Shown piece by piece: positions 31,077 through 43,641 of a DNA stretch of 64,000 nucleotides. The DNA lies in assembly GCA_037447655.1 (NCBI GenBank), contig JBBHKE010001785.1, positions 62,001 through 126,000 on the forward strand, in the 5' to 3' direction. The notes beneath the pieces were generated by a model. The model ran no database searches. It had not been told where the DNA came from and saw only the letters and a list, made by a program, of their open reading frames with translations. The stretch comes from Zygnema cylindricum. Its lineage: Eukaryota; Streptophyta; Zygnematophyceae; Zygnematales; Zygnemataceae. Numbering within the stretch: the stretch's first letter is position 1; each line of letters opens with the position of its first letter. The translations under genes were made by a program, and so were the position numbers.

Positions 31077-34000
31077 GTCAAATTTTAATTTTTCTTTTAA
31101 CCCGCATTTCTCCGACAATATTTTAATTTAGGAGAGGGCACAGGTTTGGTCATCATGTAGCCACCATTTCTTCATCAGGTCTATACACAAGATTTAAAAT
31201 TTTATTTTCAACTTTTTCTCTTACGAAGCTTAATCTTATGTCCATATGTTTTTCTTTGAAATGGTGTTTTGGATTGGCTGCGATTGCGATTGCAGCTTGA
31301 TTATCGCAAAAGATTTCATGTACTCCCACTTTCATATATCCCAATTCTTGCAACAATGACTTCACCCACATTAGTTCTTTTACAGCAGAACAAGACGCCA
31401 TATACTCAGCCTCCATAGTAGACTGAGCAACCACCTTTTGTTGCTTACAGCTCCAAGAGCAAGCTCCATCCCCCACATACAAAACATATCCATAATTACA
31501 TCTTCTCATAGTTGCATCCCCATAACTGGAATCACTCCAAGTGGTGATATCAGTGTGCTCCCCTCCCAAATGCAACCATAATTCTCTGGTTCGAACCAGA
31601 TATCTCATGACTCTCTTGGCTGCCTCCCAGTCTCTCTTCCTAGGATCATTAAGACTCCTACTGAGTACTCCAACTGCTGCCCCTATATCTTGCCTGGTAC
31701 AGTTTATAAAATAAATTAAACTTCCTACGACCTGTCTATAAGGGATACACTTCATGAACTCTCTCTCCTTTGGACTCATCTGATCGTCTAAGATCATCAC
31801 TCCTCCTTCTACACTCCCATCACTTACTTTTTTCAAGTTCATGGGAGTGGTACAACTGTTAGCATTTTACATCTGGAATTTATCAAACATATTACCTATT
31901 GCTTCTTTCTAAGTAAGTCTGATAATCTTCTTCCCCCTATCTCTCTCCATATGGATCCCCAAAATATATTTTGCCTCCCCTAAATCCTTCATATCAAATC
32001 TGCCCCTAAGATATTTCTTTAGCCTATTGATATTCTCCAAAGACTTACTTAACACAAGTAGATCATCCACATAAATTGCAATAAAAATGACACCATTCTC
32101 ATCTTCAAACATATAGATAGAATGGTCATAGCTAATCCGAATGTATCCCAGATCGGTGAGAAACTCATCTAGTTTCTTATTCTACTGTCGGGGAGCCTGT
32201 TTGAGTCCATATAAAGACTTTATGAGCCTGCAGACTTTGCTCTCTTCTCTTTCTTCCACAAACCCCTCGGGTTGCCTCATAAAAATTTCTTCCTCTAACT
32301 CACCATTAAGAAAAGCACTCTTAATGTCCATCTGGTGTATTTCCATGTCTTCCGCTGCGGCCAGACTAAGGAGAATCCTTACCGATGGGAACCGAACAAC
32401 TGGAGCAAAGGTCTCCTCATAGTCAATCCCCTCTTTTTGGGTGAACCCCTTCGCTACCAATCGAGCCTTATATCTCTCAATGGTATTATCTGGGTTTAGT
32501 TTCTGTTTAAATTCCCATTTACACCCACCAGGTTTTCTCTTTGGAGGACAATCTGCTAGCTCCCAAGATTTTGCTTCCATGATTGAAGCCATGTCATCAT
32601 TTATGGCTCTAATCTATCTTTCTTTCTCTGGACTGTTCATTGCCTCTGAGTTAGACTGAGTCTCATCTGGATGAGATAACTTAGTTACCTTATGAGCGAC
32701 CTGTTTTTCTTGTATCCTGTTGCTGCTCCTCCTTCCTCCCTCAAACTCCTAAGCTGGAATGGATGGAAGTCTTGGGTTTCTTCTCACTGTATCATCGGCT
32801 ACCCTATCCATGGAAGCTATTTCTGGTCTCGCTTCTTTTATCTCCTCGAGGTCCATAGGAGTATGTGAGGTTTTTGGTGAGTTTTATGTATCTCGGATCT
32901 CCTCTAAATCTGCAATCACGCTTTCACTCATGTCCCTTTTCAGGAACGACCGAGTTTTCCTCACTTTCGCACTCGAATCTGATTTTTATCTTCTTTGTAT
33001 ATTTGAAGGGATCAAATGACTTTCATTCATCCATGACAACTAGGTGTTTGACCAGGATGATATCGTTTTTTGCTAAGTCATAGACTCTATACCCCTTAAC
33101 ATCCTCATCATATCCCACAAAGTATCCACTTTTTCCCTTAGCATCTAGTTTTCAGTTTTTCCTATCCGTGTCAAGACTGTAAACTTGGTTACCGGACACT
33201 TTAAGGTGTGAAATATCTGGTTTCCTTCCAACCCATCTCTCATAAGGTCTCACTCCTTTTACAGCTGAGGTAAGGACTCTATTCTTAATGTAGTTGGCAC
33301 AGTTCATTGCCTCTGCCCAAAATCTCTTTCCTATTTTTTTGTCGACCAACATACTGCATGCACTCTCTTAGTGTTCAATTTAACCTCTCTGCTACCCTAT
33401 TTTGTTCCGGGTTATATGGTACAGGTTTTTGGTGCTGTACTCCCTTATCTCTCAGATATTCCTCAAACTGGTTAGGGGTATATTCCCCCCCATTATCACT
33501 CCGTATCCTCTTAATGGGGGTTTCATGCAACTTCTCACTCTATGCTTTATATTCTTTGAAGTAAGTTGATGCTTCTGAGTTTGTTTTTAGAAAGTATACT
33601 CTAGAGTATCTAGACCAGTCATCGGTTATTGTCATCATAAACCTTTTTCCTCCAACCGAAGGTATTTTTGCAAGTCCCCTAATATCTCTGTGGACCAAAT
33701 CTAATAATTTCTCACCTCTATATGTGGTGCCTTTGGGAAAGGGAAGTCTATAAGCCTTACCTTGAGCAGAACCACTACAATCATCGATCATTTCATTATC
33801 CCCAAATTGAATGCCTTCTACTACCCAAAGCTTTTTCATTCCCCGAACCTATCAAAATGTACATGCCCCAACCGCTTATGCCAAATCATCAACTTAGGAA
33901 CACCAACATAGTAAGCATTCTTCTTTTCATTACTCAGGTTAAGCCTAAACATTCCTTGGCTACCCTTATCTGCCGTGAAGTAAAATTCATCCCCATACTT

Positions 34001-34700
34001 AGCTGTAAAGACTCCCTTTCTAGTCAATGTATCAAACTCTTTGTCATCTTACACAGACGTAGAGACAAGATTTTTACTCAGCTGAGGAATGTAGAGTACA
34101 TTTGAGAATGTAAGCATATAAGTCTTACCCTCCACTAAGACCCTGAGATCTAGTGATCCTACTAGATCTGTAATAACCACTCTCCCATCCCCATACTCTA
34201 TCTCCACAGTAGGGATCTTTCTTAGGTTAGTGAAAAGTTCCTTATCACGACACATTTGCATGGATGCACCTGAGTCGATGATCCATCCCTCCTGTGGAGC
34301 TTCCAGAATTGCTCTTAGGGCACATTTTTGTCTCCGAGGGATCTCCTTCTCCTCCAGACTCTCGTCAAGAAATAGCTCCCCATCCTCTTCAGAAGACTCA
34401 TCCTCGGTTTCTCCTGTCACTTTTGTAACCAGAAGTGCCTTTTTCTTCCCCTTGGAAGAACCCCCTCCACGGTTCTCTTGGAGCCTTAGCTCCGACAACT
34501 TGACACAATCTGCGATGAAGTGTCTTGACTTTTTGCAAAAATATCAAAGACCTTTTGGGGGCCTCGGTTCTTTAGAATGATCTCTTTCCCATTTGTACGG
34601 TTTCATTGAGTCCTTCCCCGATCGGTCCCCTCCTACTGCTAGAGGTTGAATTCTCTTTCCTCCTCTCCTAATCTCCATTGTGTTTTCCTATACAAGTATC
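31077..34700 (-). pseudogene. element G pol remnant
   Basis: Open pieces: RNase H plus RT connection (31153-31842, with FCDNQAAIAIAANPKHH), RT active site IYVDDLLVLSKS (31909-32112), RT fingers (32182-32592), integrase core pieces (33152-33352), pre-integrase zinc domain (33540-33839, CSGSAQGKAY with the second Cys lost), and protease (34049-34498, intact WIIDSGASMQMC). Stops and frameshifts between all of them. Confidence 0.88.
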
Positions 34701-35418
34701 ATCTTGACCATTGTGTTCCATTTCCATGAAATATTAGGCATTTCTTGTACTTGATACACTATGTTCTTGAACTCATGTGGTAACTTCATGATAAGAGTGT
34801 TAACTTTCATTTTCATTGTACCTGTCCACCCCACACTTTCCATCTCCATATACAAACAAGAAAGATCATTACACTAATCTAACATCTTTCCTCCTTTGTA
34901 AGTGTAACTCACTAGCTTTTGCTCAGCCAAGTGGAGCTCCTGAATAGTTCCAGCTCTATAAATCTCCACCAAACTCACCCACAAATCCTCGGCCTTGTAA
35001 ATGTGAAGATGATGAGTGGCCAAAGCTTGAGTGAGGGCCTCAGAATGAAGTTCTTGGCAGCCATGTTTACATCCTCCCACATTTGAGTATCGTTCTCCAC
35101 GGTCTTCACGGTCGCCGCTTCCGATACTGTGGAAATAGGAGTGAGGGGTGTCTCCTTCCCTTTCCCCTTTTCGGACATACTGTTGTCTCCATCATTTGCC
35201 TCCTCCGCTGAGGCAACCGTTGTTGCAGGAAACCTTACTCCACCAAATCCTGGTGGAGTTCCCGAAGGTGGACGTTTCACTTGTCCACTGACGATGCCCC
35301 AGTATCGTTATTCACACAAAGCTCCCATCATCATGGCTTCACAATAGATGAACCTAGATCCATTGAAGGTGGGCACCCTAGAGGGTGGGCCCATAACCTG
35401 CAATTCTGTGTCCTCCAT
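34701..35418 (-). pseudogene. element G gag remnant
   Basis: Start ATG inside the LTR (complement of 35416-35418). QVMGPPSRVP is encoded by the primer site; a TAA replaces Lys shortly after (around 35310), then frameshifts. Gag core fragments at 34874-35280. Confidence 0.8.
35385..35398 (-). promoter_or_regulatory. primer-binding site of element G
   Basis: Minus strand GGTTATGGGCCCAC. Confidence 0.92.
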
Positions 35419-36405
35419 TGGACCACAAAATACAGGAAGCCTCTAGATAGTATTTAACTAACCCACTTTAAGCCACAACCACTGCTGTCCAAGAAAGCAA
35501 ACTGACAATTTGACTGCACCCCTGTGTAGCCTGGACTCTCCTGAGTCCGTAGCAAAAAGAATCATTGAAAACGGCCAACCAGTCGATAATTTATGAGTCG
35601 GCAAAGATGCGAAGTTTATACAAACTCTCAAAGAGAGAGAGGTTCCTATCTACCAAAATTCTCTAAGTCCTATATCCCTCTCACAAACCCTATCTATTGA
35701 AGTACGAATCAATCGGATCACTGTAGAGTACAAAAAAGTACTATGGCCGATGTACGTTCTGTACAGTCCATGTACGGCAACGCCATTAAGTGGACGCGTG
35801 TCCACTTTTCACTTGTCTTTATGTTCGTCGAAATTCCTGCGGCCAAATGTCATCCCTCCGCGTGGCGCCACGTCACGCCACGTCCATAAACACCAAAAAT
35901 GACCATTCCGTGATCGCGGCTTTGATGTACGTTGTCGGATCAGATTCGATATTAAATGTCCGCCGTCGAAAACAAATGTCCGATTCATTTGTTTGCGTGC
36001 GAGATAATGTTCACACTATATAATACTTGGTTCCATGTTCTTTCGTTCGTAATTCCGTTAATCGAATTCATAGACGTAACATTGTTTAAGTAAATATCAA
36101 ACCTAATGTATGCTAACGGTCTTCTACGACAGACTGGTTAGAGCTAACGGCTAAGCCGCGCTCTACCACTCGGAGGTTCGAGTCCTGCCGGACTCAACCT
36201 TTTGTTGAGAGTGGCTTAAGCCACTCTTTAGTCCTTCCTATGGAGTTGAGGCAGCCATGGCTCCATTGCTCTCTCTCTCTCTCCTTCAGTGACTACAACA
36301 AGTATGGGGGCGAGAGAGAGAGAAGAGATAGAGGCAGGCTGCCTACATTTTCTTTTCTAATAAATTTAGACCTAGAAAATATATTCAAAATAACTTATTT
36401 CAACA
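35399..36405 (-). repeat. element G 5' LTR (1007 bp)
   Basis: TG at 35399, CAACA at 36405. TATA: complement of 35614-35620. The tRNA-like segment at 36131-36205 has A box about 36134-36144 and B box GGTTCGAGTCC 36175-36185. Conserved block from 36287. The first 100 bp resemble the 3' LTR of H more than G's own 3' LTR. Confidence 0.88.
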
Positions 36406-36410
36406 GCAAG

Positions 36411-37230
36411 CAACCCTCTCTTAGTGATTGGGACTATGTCCCTCTCCTAGTGATTGGACTATGTTCGACGCTTAGACGTCATTGGGTGTTACCACCTGGG
36501 TTATCCTAGGCATAGGCTCTACACTCGTATTCCCAACCATCTTCGTGAATCTGTCCAAGCAGCTCTTCGACTCCCTTTGGCTTTATTGGCCACCGATATC
36601 ACCAATGACGGAGCGTGACACCTACTTTTCTTATTCCCACTTTGGGTTTTGGTTTTGCCACCGAGGGGGGGCGGTGTCAACGGTTTTTGCGAGGGGACTG
36701 GGAGTTCTTGCATCACGAGCATACGGAGCGTGTCATAAGTCTTTCCATATCCCCCCCTCAACGTCGTGCCCCGCTCCCAAGCTCCACGGCGTGGTTGCAT
36801 TGGGCGGTCCACCTTGGTCGTTTAGGCGAGTTTTCTTGGGCTGCTCGTACTCTTCGACATTTCCAACCATCTCCGTCTTCCGAGGCTACGGTGGAGGCTT
36901 TACGTTTGTTTCATCCTCCTGCCGCTGAAGAGATCCTCCCTTTCGTAGAAGTCCATGATCCTCTTAAATCGTTCGACATGGAGAGGGGAGCATTTATTAC
37001 AACTTTGCTTAGTCGCCTCATCTTTCTGCGGGGGTTCCATCTAGGATGGTGTACGAACTTCTCCGTGATGTATTTCCTCTTGACACCCTCTCTCAGGGTT
37101 TTGATCTTCCCTTTAATGTGGCTTCAGAGATGGCTCCAAAACATGTTCCACACAATGTTGTACCCCTTCTGTCTTCAACTCACGTTGTCGCTGTTACTAA
37201 GCATGCTAGGGGAATTCGCCCTATTGCTAT
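36411..37230 (+). pseudogene. gene X, segment 2: N-terminal part of reverse transcriptase
   Basis: Between elements G and H. Recognisable pieces in changing frames: RLGEFSWAARTLRHFQPSP, then VVAVTKHARGIRPIAI, which is the conserved RT motif before the active-site region. Several frameshifts and stops. The frame at its end continues directly into segment 3 once H and one copy of its duplication are disregarded. Confidence 0.7.
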
Positions 37231-38252
37231 TGCAATTCTGTGTCCTCCATTGGACCACAGAATACAGGAAGCCTCTATATAGTATTTAACTAACCCACTT
37301 TAAGCCACAACCACTGTGCCCAAAAAGACAAACTGACAATTTGATTGCTTCCCTGTGCAAGCTGGACTCCCTTGAGTCCGTAGAAAAAAAACTCTCTGAA
37401 AACGCCCAACCAGGCGATAAGTTATGAGGCAGTAAAAAATGCCAATTTGTACAAACTCTCGAAGGGCGAGGTGACTACTTACCAAAATTTTCTAAGTCCT
37501 GATTCCCTCTAATAAATTCTATCTACTGAAGTACGCAACAATCAGATTAGTGTACCGTACCAAAAAGTACTATTGCCGATGTACCTTTTGTACGGCCTAT
37601 GTACGACAAGGCTTTTAAGAGGACGCGTGTCCGCTTTTCACTCGTCCGTACGTTCCTTGGAATTCCTATGACCGAATGTCATCTCTCCACGTGGCTCCAG
37701 GTCATGCCACATCAAAAAACGCCAAAGTGACCATTACGGTATTTCCGCGATGATGTGCAGCGTTGGGTTATACGTGAAATGCAATCTTAGCCGTTATAAA
37801 AACTTGCGCGACATTTGTTTTGCTGTCGAAACAAAATGCGTGGTTCGAATTAGTACCGTACTACGTACATTCTAAAAATGTTTCTATTTACTCCGTATAC
37901 AGTAATGGTTTTAATCATTGTGAAATAAATATATACTTATCACATACCATAGCATTTTGCATTGGTCCTAGTCTATTAGGATAAAGCTGACCGCTATCGG
38001 CCAACTTGACGAACCCTAGGTACCGGGATCAAATCCCTGGTCCGTCAAGTATATTTTTAGTAACCTACTAAAAATAACTGCCTGTTGAACTAAGGCAGCC
38101 ATGGATCAACCACCCTCTTTATCCTTCACTGACTACAACAAGTATGGGGGCTAGAGAGAGGAGGTGGAGGCTGGCTGTCCGTCCTTTTGTTTTCCTTTTA
38201 TACAAACATATTTAAACCTAGAAAATACTCTAGAAATCTATTAATTTCAACA
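37231..38252 (-). repeat. element H 3' LTR (1022 bp)
   Basis: Leader palindrome 37364-37379, U3 palindrome about 37814-37835, tRNA-like hairpin 38006-38048, conserved block from 38127 (CACTGACTACAACAAGTATGG). Confidence 0.9.
38006..38048 (+). promoter_or_regulatory. tRNA-like cassette in element H 3' LTR
   Basis: Outer stem TTGACGAACC (38006-38015) with GGTCCGTCAA (38039-38048), one mismatch. Inner hairpin CGGG-ATCAAAT-CCC. TTTTT follows. The 5' LTR copy (43403-43420) has GAG/CTC where this has GGG/CCC. Confidence 0.6.
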
Positions 38253-38268
38253 CTCCCCTTATTTCCTA
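38253..38268 (-). promoter_or_regulatory. polypurine tract of element H
   Basis: Minus strand AGGAAATAAGGGGAG beside the 3' LTR. Confidence 0.83.
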
Positions 38269-41200
38269 GTGTAATTTTAATTTTTCTTTCAACCCGCATT
38301 TTTTTCGACAATATTTTAATTTAGGAGAGGGCACAGGTGTGGTCATCATGTCAGCCACCATTTCTTCATCAGGTCTATACACAAGATTTAAAATTTTATT
38401 TTCAACTTTTTCTCTTACGAAGCTTAATCTTATGTCCATATGTTTTGCTTTGAAATGGTGTTTTGGATTGGCTGCAATTGCAATTGCAGCTTGATTATCG
38501 CAAAATATTTCATGCACTCCCTCCTTCATAAATCTCAGTTCTTGTAACAATGATTTTACCCACATTAGTTCATTTACAGCAGAACAAGAGGCCATATACT
38601 CAGCCTCCATAGGTTACTGAGCAACCACCTTTTGTTGCTTACTGCTCCAACAGCAAGCACCTTCCCCCACATACAAAACATATCCAGAAGTGCATCTTCT
38701 CATAGGTGCATCCCCATAACTGGCATCACTCCAAGCGGTGATATCAGTGTGCTCCCCTCCTAAATGCAACCATAATTCTTTGGTTCAAACCAGATATCTC
38801 ATGACTCTCTTGGCTGCCTCCCAATCTCTCTTTTTAGGATCGTTAAGACTCCTACTGAGGACTCCTATTTCTGCCGCTATGTCTGGCCTTCTACAGTTCA
38901 TAAAGTAGATTAAACTTCCTACAAAATGCCTGTAAAGAATAGACTTCATAAACTCTCTTTCCTCTAGACTCATCTGATCATCTAAGATTATCACTCCTCC
39001 TTCTAAACTCCCATCACTTACTTTCTTCAAGTCAATGGGAGTGGTACAACTGTTAGCTTTCTCCATTTGAAATTTCTCAAGCATATTTCCTATTGCTTAT
39101 TTCTGAGTGAGTCTTATGATCCTCTTCCCCCTATCTCTTTCCATTTGAATTCCCAAAATATATCTTGCCTCCCCTAAATCTTTCATGTCAAATATGCTTC
39201 TAAGATCTTTCTTCAACTTATTGATCTTTTCCAAAGACTTACTTAACACTAGCAGATCATCCACATAAATTGTAATAAATATCACACCATCATCATCTTC
39301 AAATATATAGATAGAATGGTCAGGCCTGATCCTGATATATCATAGACCAGTAAGAAACTCATCTAGTTTCTTATTCCACTGTTGGGGAGCCTGCTTAAGT
39401 CCATATAAGGACTTTATGAGCCTGCAGACTTTGCTCTCTTTTCCTTCCTCCACCAACCCCTCAGGTTGCCTCATGAAAATTTCTTCCTCTAACTCACCAT
39501 TAAGAAAAGTAGTCTTAATGTCCATCTGGTGTATTTCCATGTCTTCCGTTGCTGCCAGACTGAGGAGAATCCTTACTAATGGGAACCAAACAACTGGAGC
39601 AAAGGTCTCCTTATAGTCAATCCCCTCTTTTTGGGTGAACCCCTTTGCTACCAATCGAGCCTTGTATCTCTCAAAAGTATTATCTGGGTTCAATTTTAGT
39701 TTAAATACCCATTTACACCCAATAGGTTTTCTGTCTGGAGGACAATCCGCTAGTTCCCAAGTATTTTCTTCTATGATGGGGGCCATCTCATCATTTATGG
39801 CTCTAATCCATCTTTCTTTCTCCGGACTATTTACTGCCTCCGAGTAAAATTGAGGCTCATCAAAGTGAGATAGCTTAGTTACCTTATGAGCGGCCTATTT
39901 TTCCTGTATCATTTTGCTGCTCCTTCTCCCTCCCTCAAAATCCGAAGCTGGAATGGATGGAAGTCTTGGATTTCTCCTCACTGTCTCATCGGCTCCCTTG
40001 TCCACGGAAGCCGGTTCTGGTCCCGCTTCTTTTATCTTCTCGAGGTCCATAAGAGTATGTGAGGTTTCCGGTGAGTCTTATGTATCTCGGATCTCCCCTG
40101 AATCTGCAATCACGGTTTCACTCATGTCCCTTTCGGGAACGACCGAGTTCTCCTCACTTTCGGACACAAATCTGATTTTTATCTTCTTTGTATATTTGAT
40201 GGGATCAAATGACTTCCCTTCATCCATGACAACTAAGTGTTTGACCAGGATGATATCCTTATTTGCTAAGTCATAGACTCTATACCCCTTAACATCCTCA
40301 TCATATCCCCAAAAGTATCCAGGGTTTTCCCTTAGCATCTAGTTTCCAATTTTTTCTATCCGTGTCAAGACTGTAAACTTGGCTATCGAACACTTTAAGG
40401 TGTGAGATATCTGGTTGCCTTCCAACCCATCTCTCATAAGGTGTTACTCCCTTTACAGTTGAGGTAAGGACTCTATTCTTAATGTAGTTGGCATACTTCA
40501 TTGCCTCTACCCAAAATCTCTTTCCTATTTTCTTGTCGGCCAACATACTGCATGCAACTATCTCCTAGTGTTCGATTCAACCTCTCAACTACCCCATTTT
40601 GTTCCAGGTTAAATGGTACTGTTTTCTGGTGTTGTACTCCCTCATCTCTCAGATATTCCTCAAACTGGTTAGAGGTATATTCCCCCTCATTATCACTCCT
40701 TATCCTCTTAATGGGGGTTTCATGGAACTTCTCAATCCATGCTTTATATTATTTGAAGTAAGTTGATGCTTCAGACTTTGTTTTTAGAAAGTATACTCTA
40801 GAGTATCAAGACCAGTCATCGTTTATCGTCATCATAAACCTTTTTCCTCCAACCGAAGGTACTTTTGCAGGTCCCCAAATATCTGTGTGGACCAAATCTA
40901 ATACTTTCTCACCTCTATATGAGGCGGCTTTAGAAAAAGGAAGTCTGTGAGCCTTACCTTGAGCATAGCCACTACAATCATCCATAATTTCATTATCCCC
41001 AAACTGAATGCCTTCTACTACCCCAAGCTTTTTCATTTCCCTCAACCTATCAAAATGTACATGCCCCTACCGTTTATGCCAAATCATCAACCTAGGAACA
41101 CTAACATTGTAAGCAATCTTCTTTTCACTACTCAGGTTAAGCCTAAACATTCCTTGGCTACCCTTATCGGCCGTGAAGTAAACGTCATCCCCATACTTAG

Positions 41201-41900
41201 CTGTAAAGACTCTTTTTCTAGTGAAGGTATCAAACTCTTTGTCATCTAATACAGACGTAGAGACAAGATTTTTACTCAGCTGAGAATTGTAGAGTACATT
41301 TGAGAATGTAAGTATAGAAGTCTTACCCTCCACTAAGACTTTTAGATCTACTGATCCTAGTAGATCAGAAAATAACCACTCTCCCATCCCCATACTCTAT
41401 CTCTACAGTAGGGATCTTTTTTAGCTTAGTGAAGAGTTCCTAATCACGACACATATGCATGGATGCATCTGAGTCGATGATCCATCTTTCCAGTGGAGCT
41501 TCCTGAATTGCTCTAAGGGCACATTTTTGTCTCCGAGGGATCTCAATCTTTTGATCCTCGTCAAGATGAAGTTCCCCATCCTCCTCAGAAGACTCATCCT
41601 CGGTTTCTCCTGTCACTCTTGTAACCACAAGTGCCTTTTTTTTCCCTCTGGAAGAACCCCCTCCACAGTTCTCTTGGAGCCTCAGCTTTGAGAGCTTGAC
41701 ACAATCTGCGATGAAGTGTCCGGCTTTTTGCAAAAATGACAAAGACCCTTTGGGGGCCTCGGTCCACCAGAATGATCTCTTTCCCCTTTGTACGGTTTCT
41801 TCGGGTCCTTCCCCCATCGATCCCCTCCTGCTGCTAGAGCTTGAATGCTCTTTCCCCCTCTCCTAGTCTCCGTTGTTTTTTCCTAGACAAATATCATCTT
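38266..41900 (-). pseudogene. element H pol remnant
   Basis: Pieces: RNase H (38266-38610), RT connection (38785-39084), RT active site IYVDDLLVLSKSLEK (39097-39285), RT fingers and palm (39340-39786), integrase tail (40078-40338) and core (40301-40546), pre-integrase domain (40806-41045, CSGYAQGKAH with one Cys lost), and protease region (41067-41817) with DSDA instead of DSGA. Frameshifts between pieces. Confidence 0.87.
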
Positions 41901-42040
41901 GACCACTATGTTCCATTTCTATGAACTATCATCCATTTCCTGTACTCGGTACACTATGTTCTCGTACTCATCTGGTAACTTCATGATAAGGGTGTTAACT
42001 TTCATTTTCATTGTACCTGTCCACCCGACACTTTCCATCT

Positions 42041-42613
42041 CTATATACAAACAAGAAAAAATATGCAATAATCTAACATCTTTCCTCCTTTGTACGTGTA
42101 ACTAACTAGCTTTTGCTCAGCCAACTGGAGCTCCTGAATGGTACTAGCTTTATAGATCTTCACCAAACTTTCCCACAACTCCTCGGCCTTGTAAATATTA
42201 AGGTGAGAGGTGGCCAATGCTTGAGTGAGATGCGTTAGAATGAAGTTCTTGGCAGCCATGTAAATGACTTCCCACATTTGAACATCGTTCTCCACTGTCT
42301 TCACGACCGCCGCTCCTGGTGCCATGGCAATAGGGGTGAGGGGTGTCTCCTTCCCTTTCCCCTTTTGAGACACACTGTTGTCCCTATCATCTGCCTCCTC
42401 CGCGAAAGCAGTCGCTGCTGCCAAAAACCTTACTCCTCCAAATCCTGGCAAAGTTCCCGAAGGTGGACCTTTCACTTGTCCACTGACGATACCCCAGTAT
42501 CGTTTTTCACAAAAAGCTCCCATTATCATGGCTTCCCAATAGATGAACCCAGATCCATTGAAAGTGGGCACCCTAAAGGGTGAGCCCATAACCTGCAATT
42601 CTGTGTCCTCCAT
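42041..42613 (-). pseudogene. element H Gag N-terminal half (190 codons open)
   Basis: Starts at ATG in the LTR (MEDTELQVMGSPFRVP). Gag core with AAKNFILTHLTQALATSHLNIYKAEELWESLVKIYKAS. Ends by frameshift near KMLDY; sister copies continue to a CCHC knuckle. Confidence 0.85.
42580..42593 (-). promoter_or_regulatory. primer-binding site of element H (one change)
   Basis: Minus strand GGTTATGGGCTCAC; one C-to-T change relative to the other elements. Confidence 0.88.
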
Positions 42614-43636
42614 TGGACTACAGAATACAAGAAGCCTTTAGATAGTTGTTAACTAGCCCACTTTAACCCAGAACTAGTGCTGGCCAGGTAATCAAGCTGA
42701 CAATCTCAATGCATCCCTGTGCAGCGTGGACTCCCTTGAGTCTGTAGGAAAAAGAATCTCTGAAAACACCCAACCAGGCGATAAGTTATGAGGCAGTAAA
42801 AATGCCAATTTGTACAAACTCTCAAAGGGAGAGGTGACTACCTACCAAAATTTTCTAAGTCCTGATTCTCTCTAATAACTTCTATTATTTTGAAGTACGG
42901 ACCAATCAGATTACTGTACCGTAGAAAAAAGTACTACTGTCGGTGTACCTTTTGTACGGCCTATGTACGACAAGGCTATTAAGCAGACGCGTGTCCGTAT
43001 TTCACTCGTCTGTACGTTCGTCAGAATTCCTATGACCGAATGTCATCTTTCCATGTGGCTCCTAGTCATGCCACGTCAAAAAACGCCAAAGTGCCACTCC
43101 GGGATTTCGGCGATGATGTGCGCCGTTGTATTTTATGCGAAACGCAATCTTAGCCGTAATAAATACTTGCGCGGCATTTGTTTCGCTGTCGAAACAAAAT
43201 GCGTGGTATCCGTTTTGAATTACTATCGTACGACGTACATTCTAAAACTGAATCTATGTATGCCATAAACAATTGTAGTTAAATGGATTTAATTCACCCG
43301 AACTATATATATATATCTATCACATACCATAGCACTTAGCATTGGTCCTAGTCTATTAGGATAAAGCTGACCGCTACCGGTCACCTTAACGAACTGTAGG
43401 TACCGAGATGAAATCTCTGGTCCGTCAAGTATATTTTTAGTAACCTACTAAAAATAGTTAGCTGCCTGTTGAACCAAGGCAGCCATGGATCAACCACCCT
43501 CTCTAACTTTCAGTGACTACAATAAGTATGGGGGCTAGAGAGCGGAGGTGGATGCAGGCTGTCCGTCCTTTTCTTTTCCTTTTATACAAACATATTTAAA
43601 CCCAGAAAATACTCTAGAAATCTATAAATTTCAACA
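42594..43636 (-). repeat. element H 5' LTR (1043 bp)
   Basis: TG 42594 to CA 43636, palindrome 43177-43198, T-arm-like hairpin 43403-43420, conserved block from 43511. Confidence 0.9.
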
Positions 43637-43641
43637 GCTAT

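Larger units (their letters stand above)
30019..36405 (-). mobile_element. element G: copia-type element inserted in gene X
   Basis: 6387 bp. LTRs 30019-31060 and 35399-36405, TG...CA ends, perfect target duplication GCAAG (30014-30018 and 36406-36410). Primer site and polypurine tract intact. Same family as H and J. Coding region broken in many places. The LTRs differ by about 20% over most of their length but only about 5% over the last 290 bp. Confidence 0.93.
37231..43636 (-). mobile_element. element H: copia-type element inserted in gene X
   Basis: 6406 bp. LTRs 37231-38252 and 42594-43636, TG...CA ends, target duplication GCTAT (37226-37230 and 43637-43641). Same family as G and J. Genes broken. 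LTRs about 10% different by eye, with less difference towards the U3 end. Confidence 0.93.

Noticed and set aside
36240-36509. Open frame reading MELRQPWLHCSLSLSFSDYNKYGG on the plus strand
   Set aside because: It is antisense to the U3 of element G and made of the conserved block and CT repeats; a shadow, not a gene.
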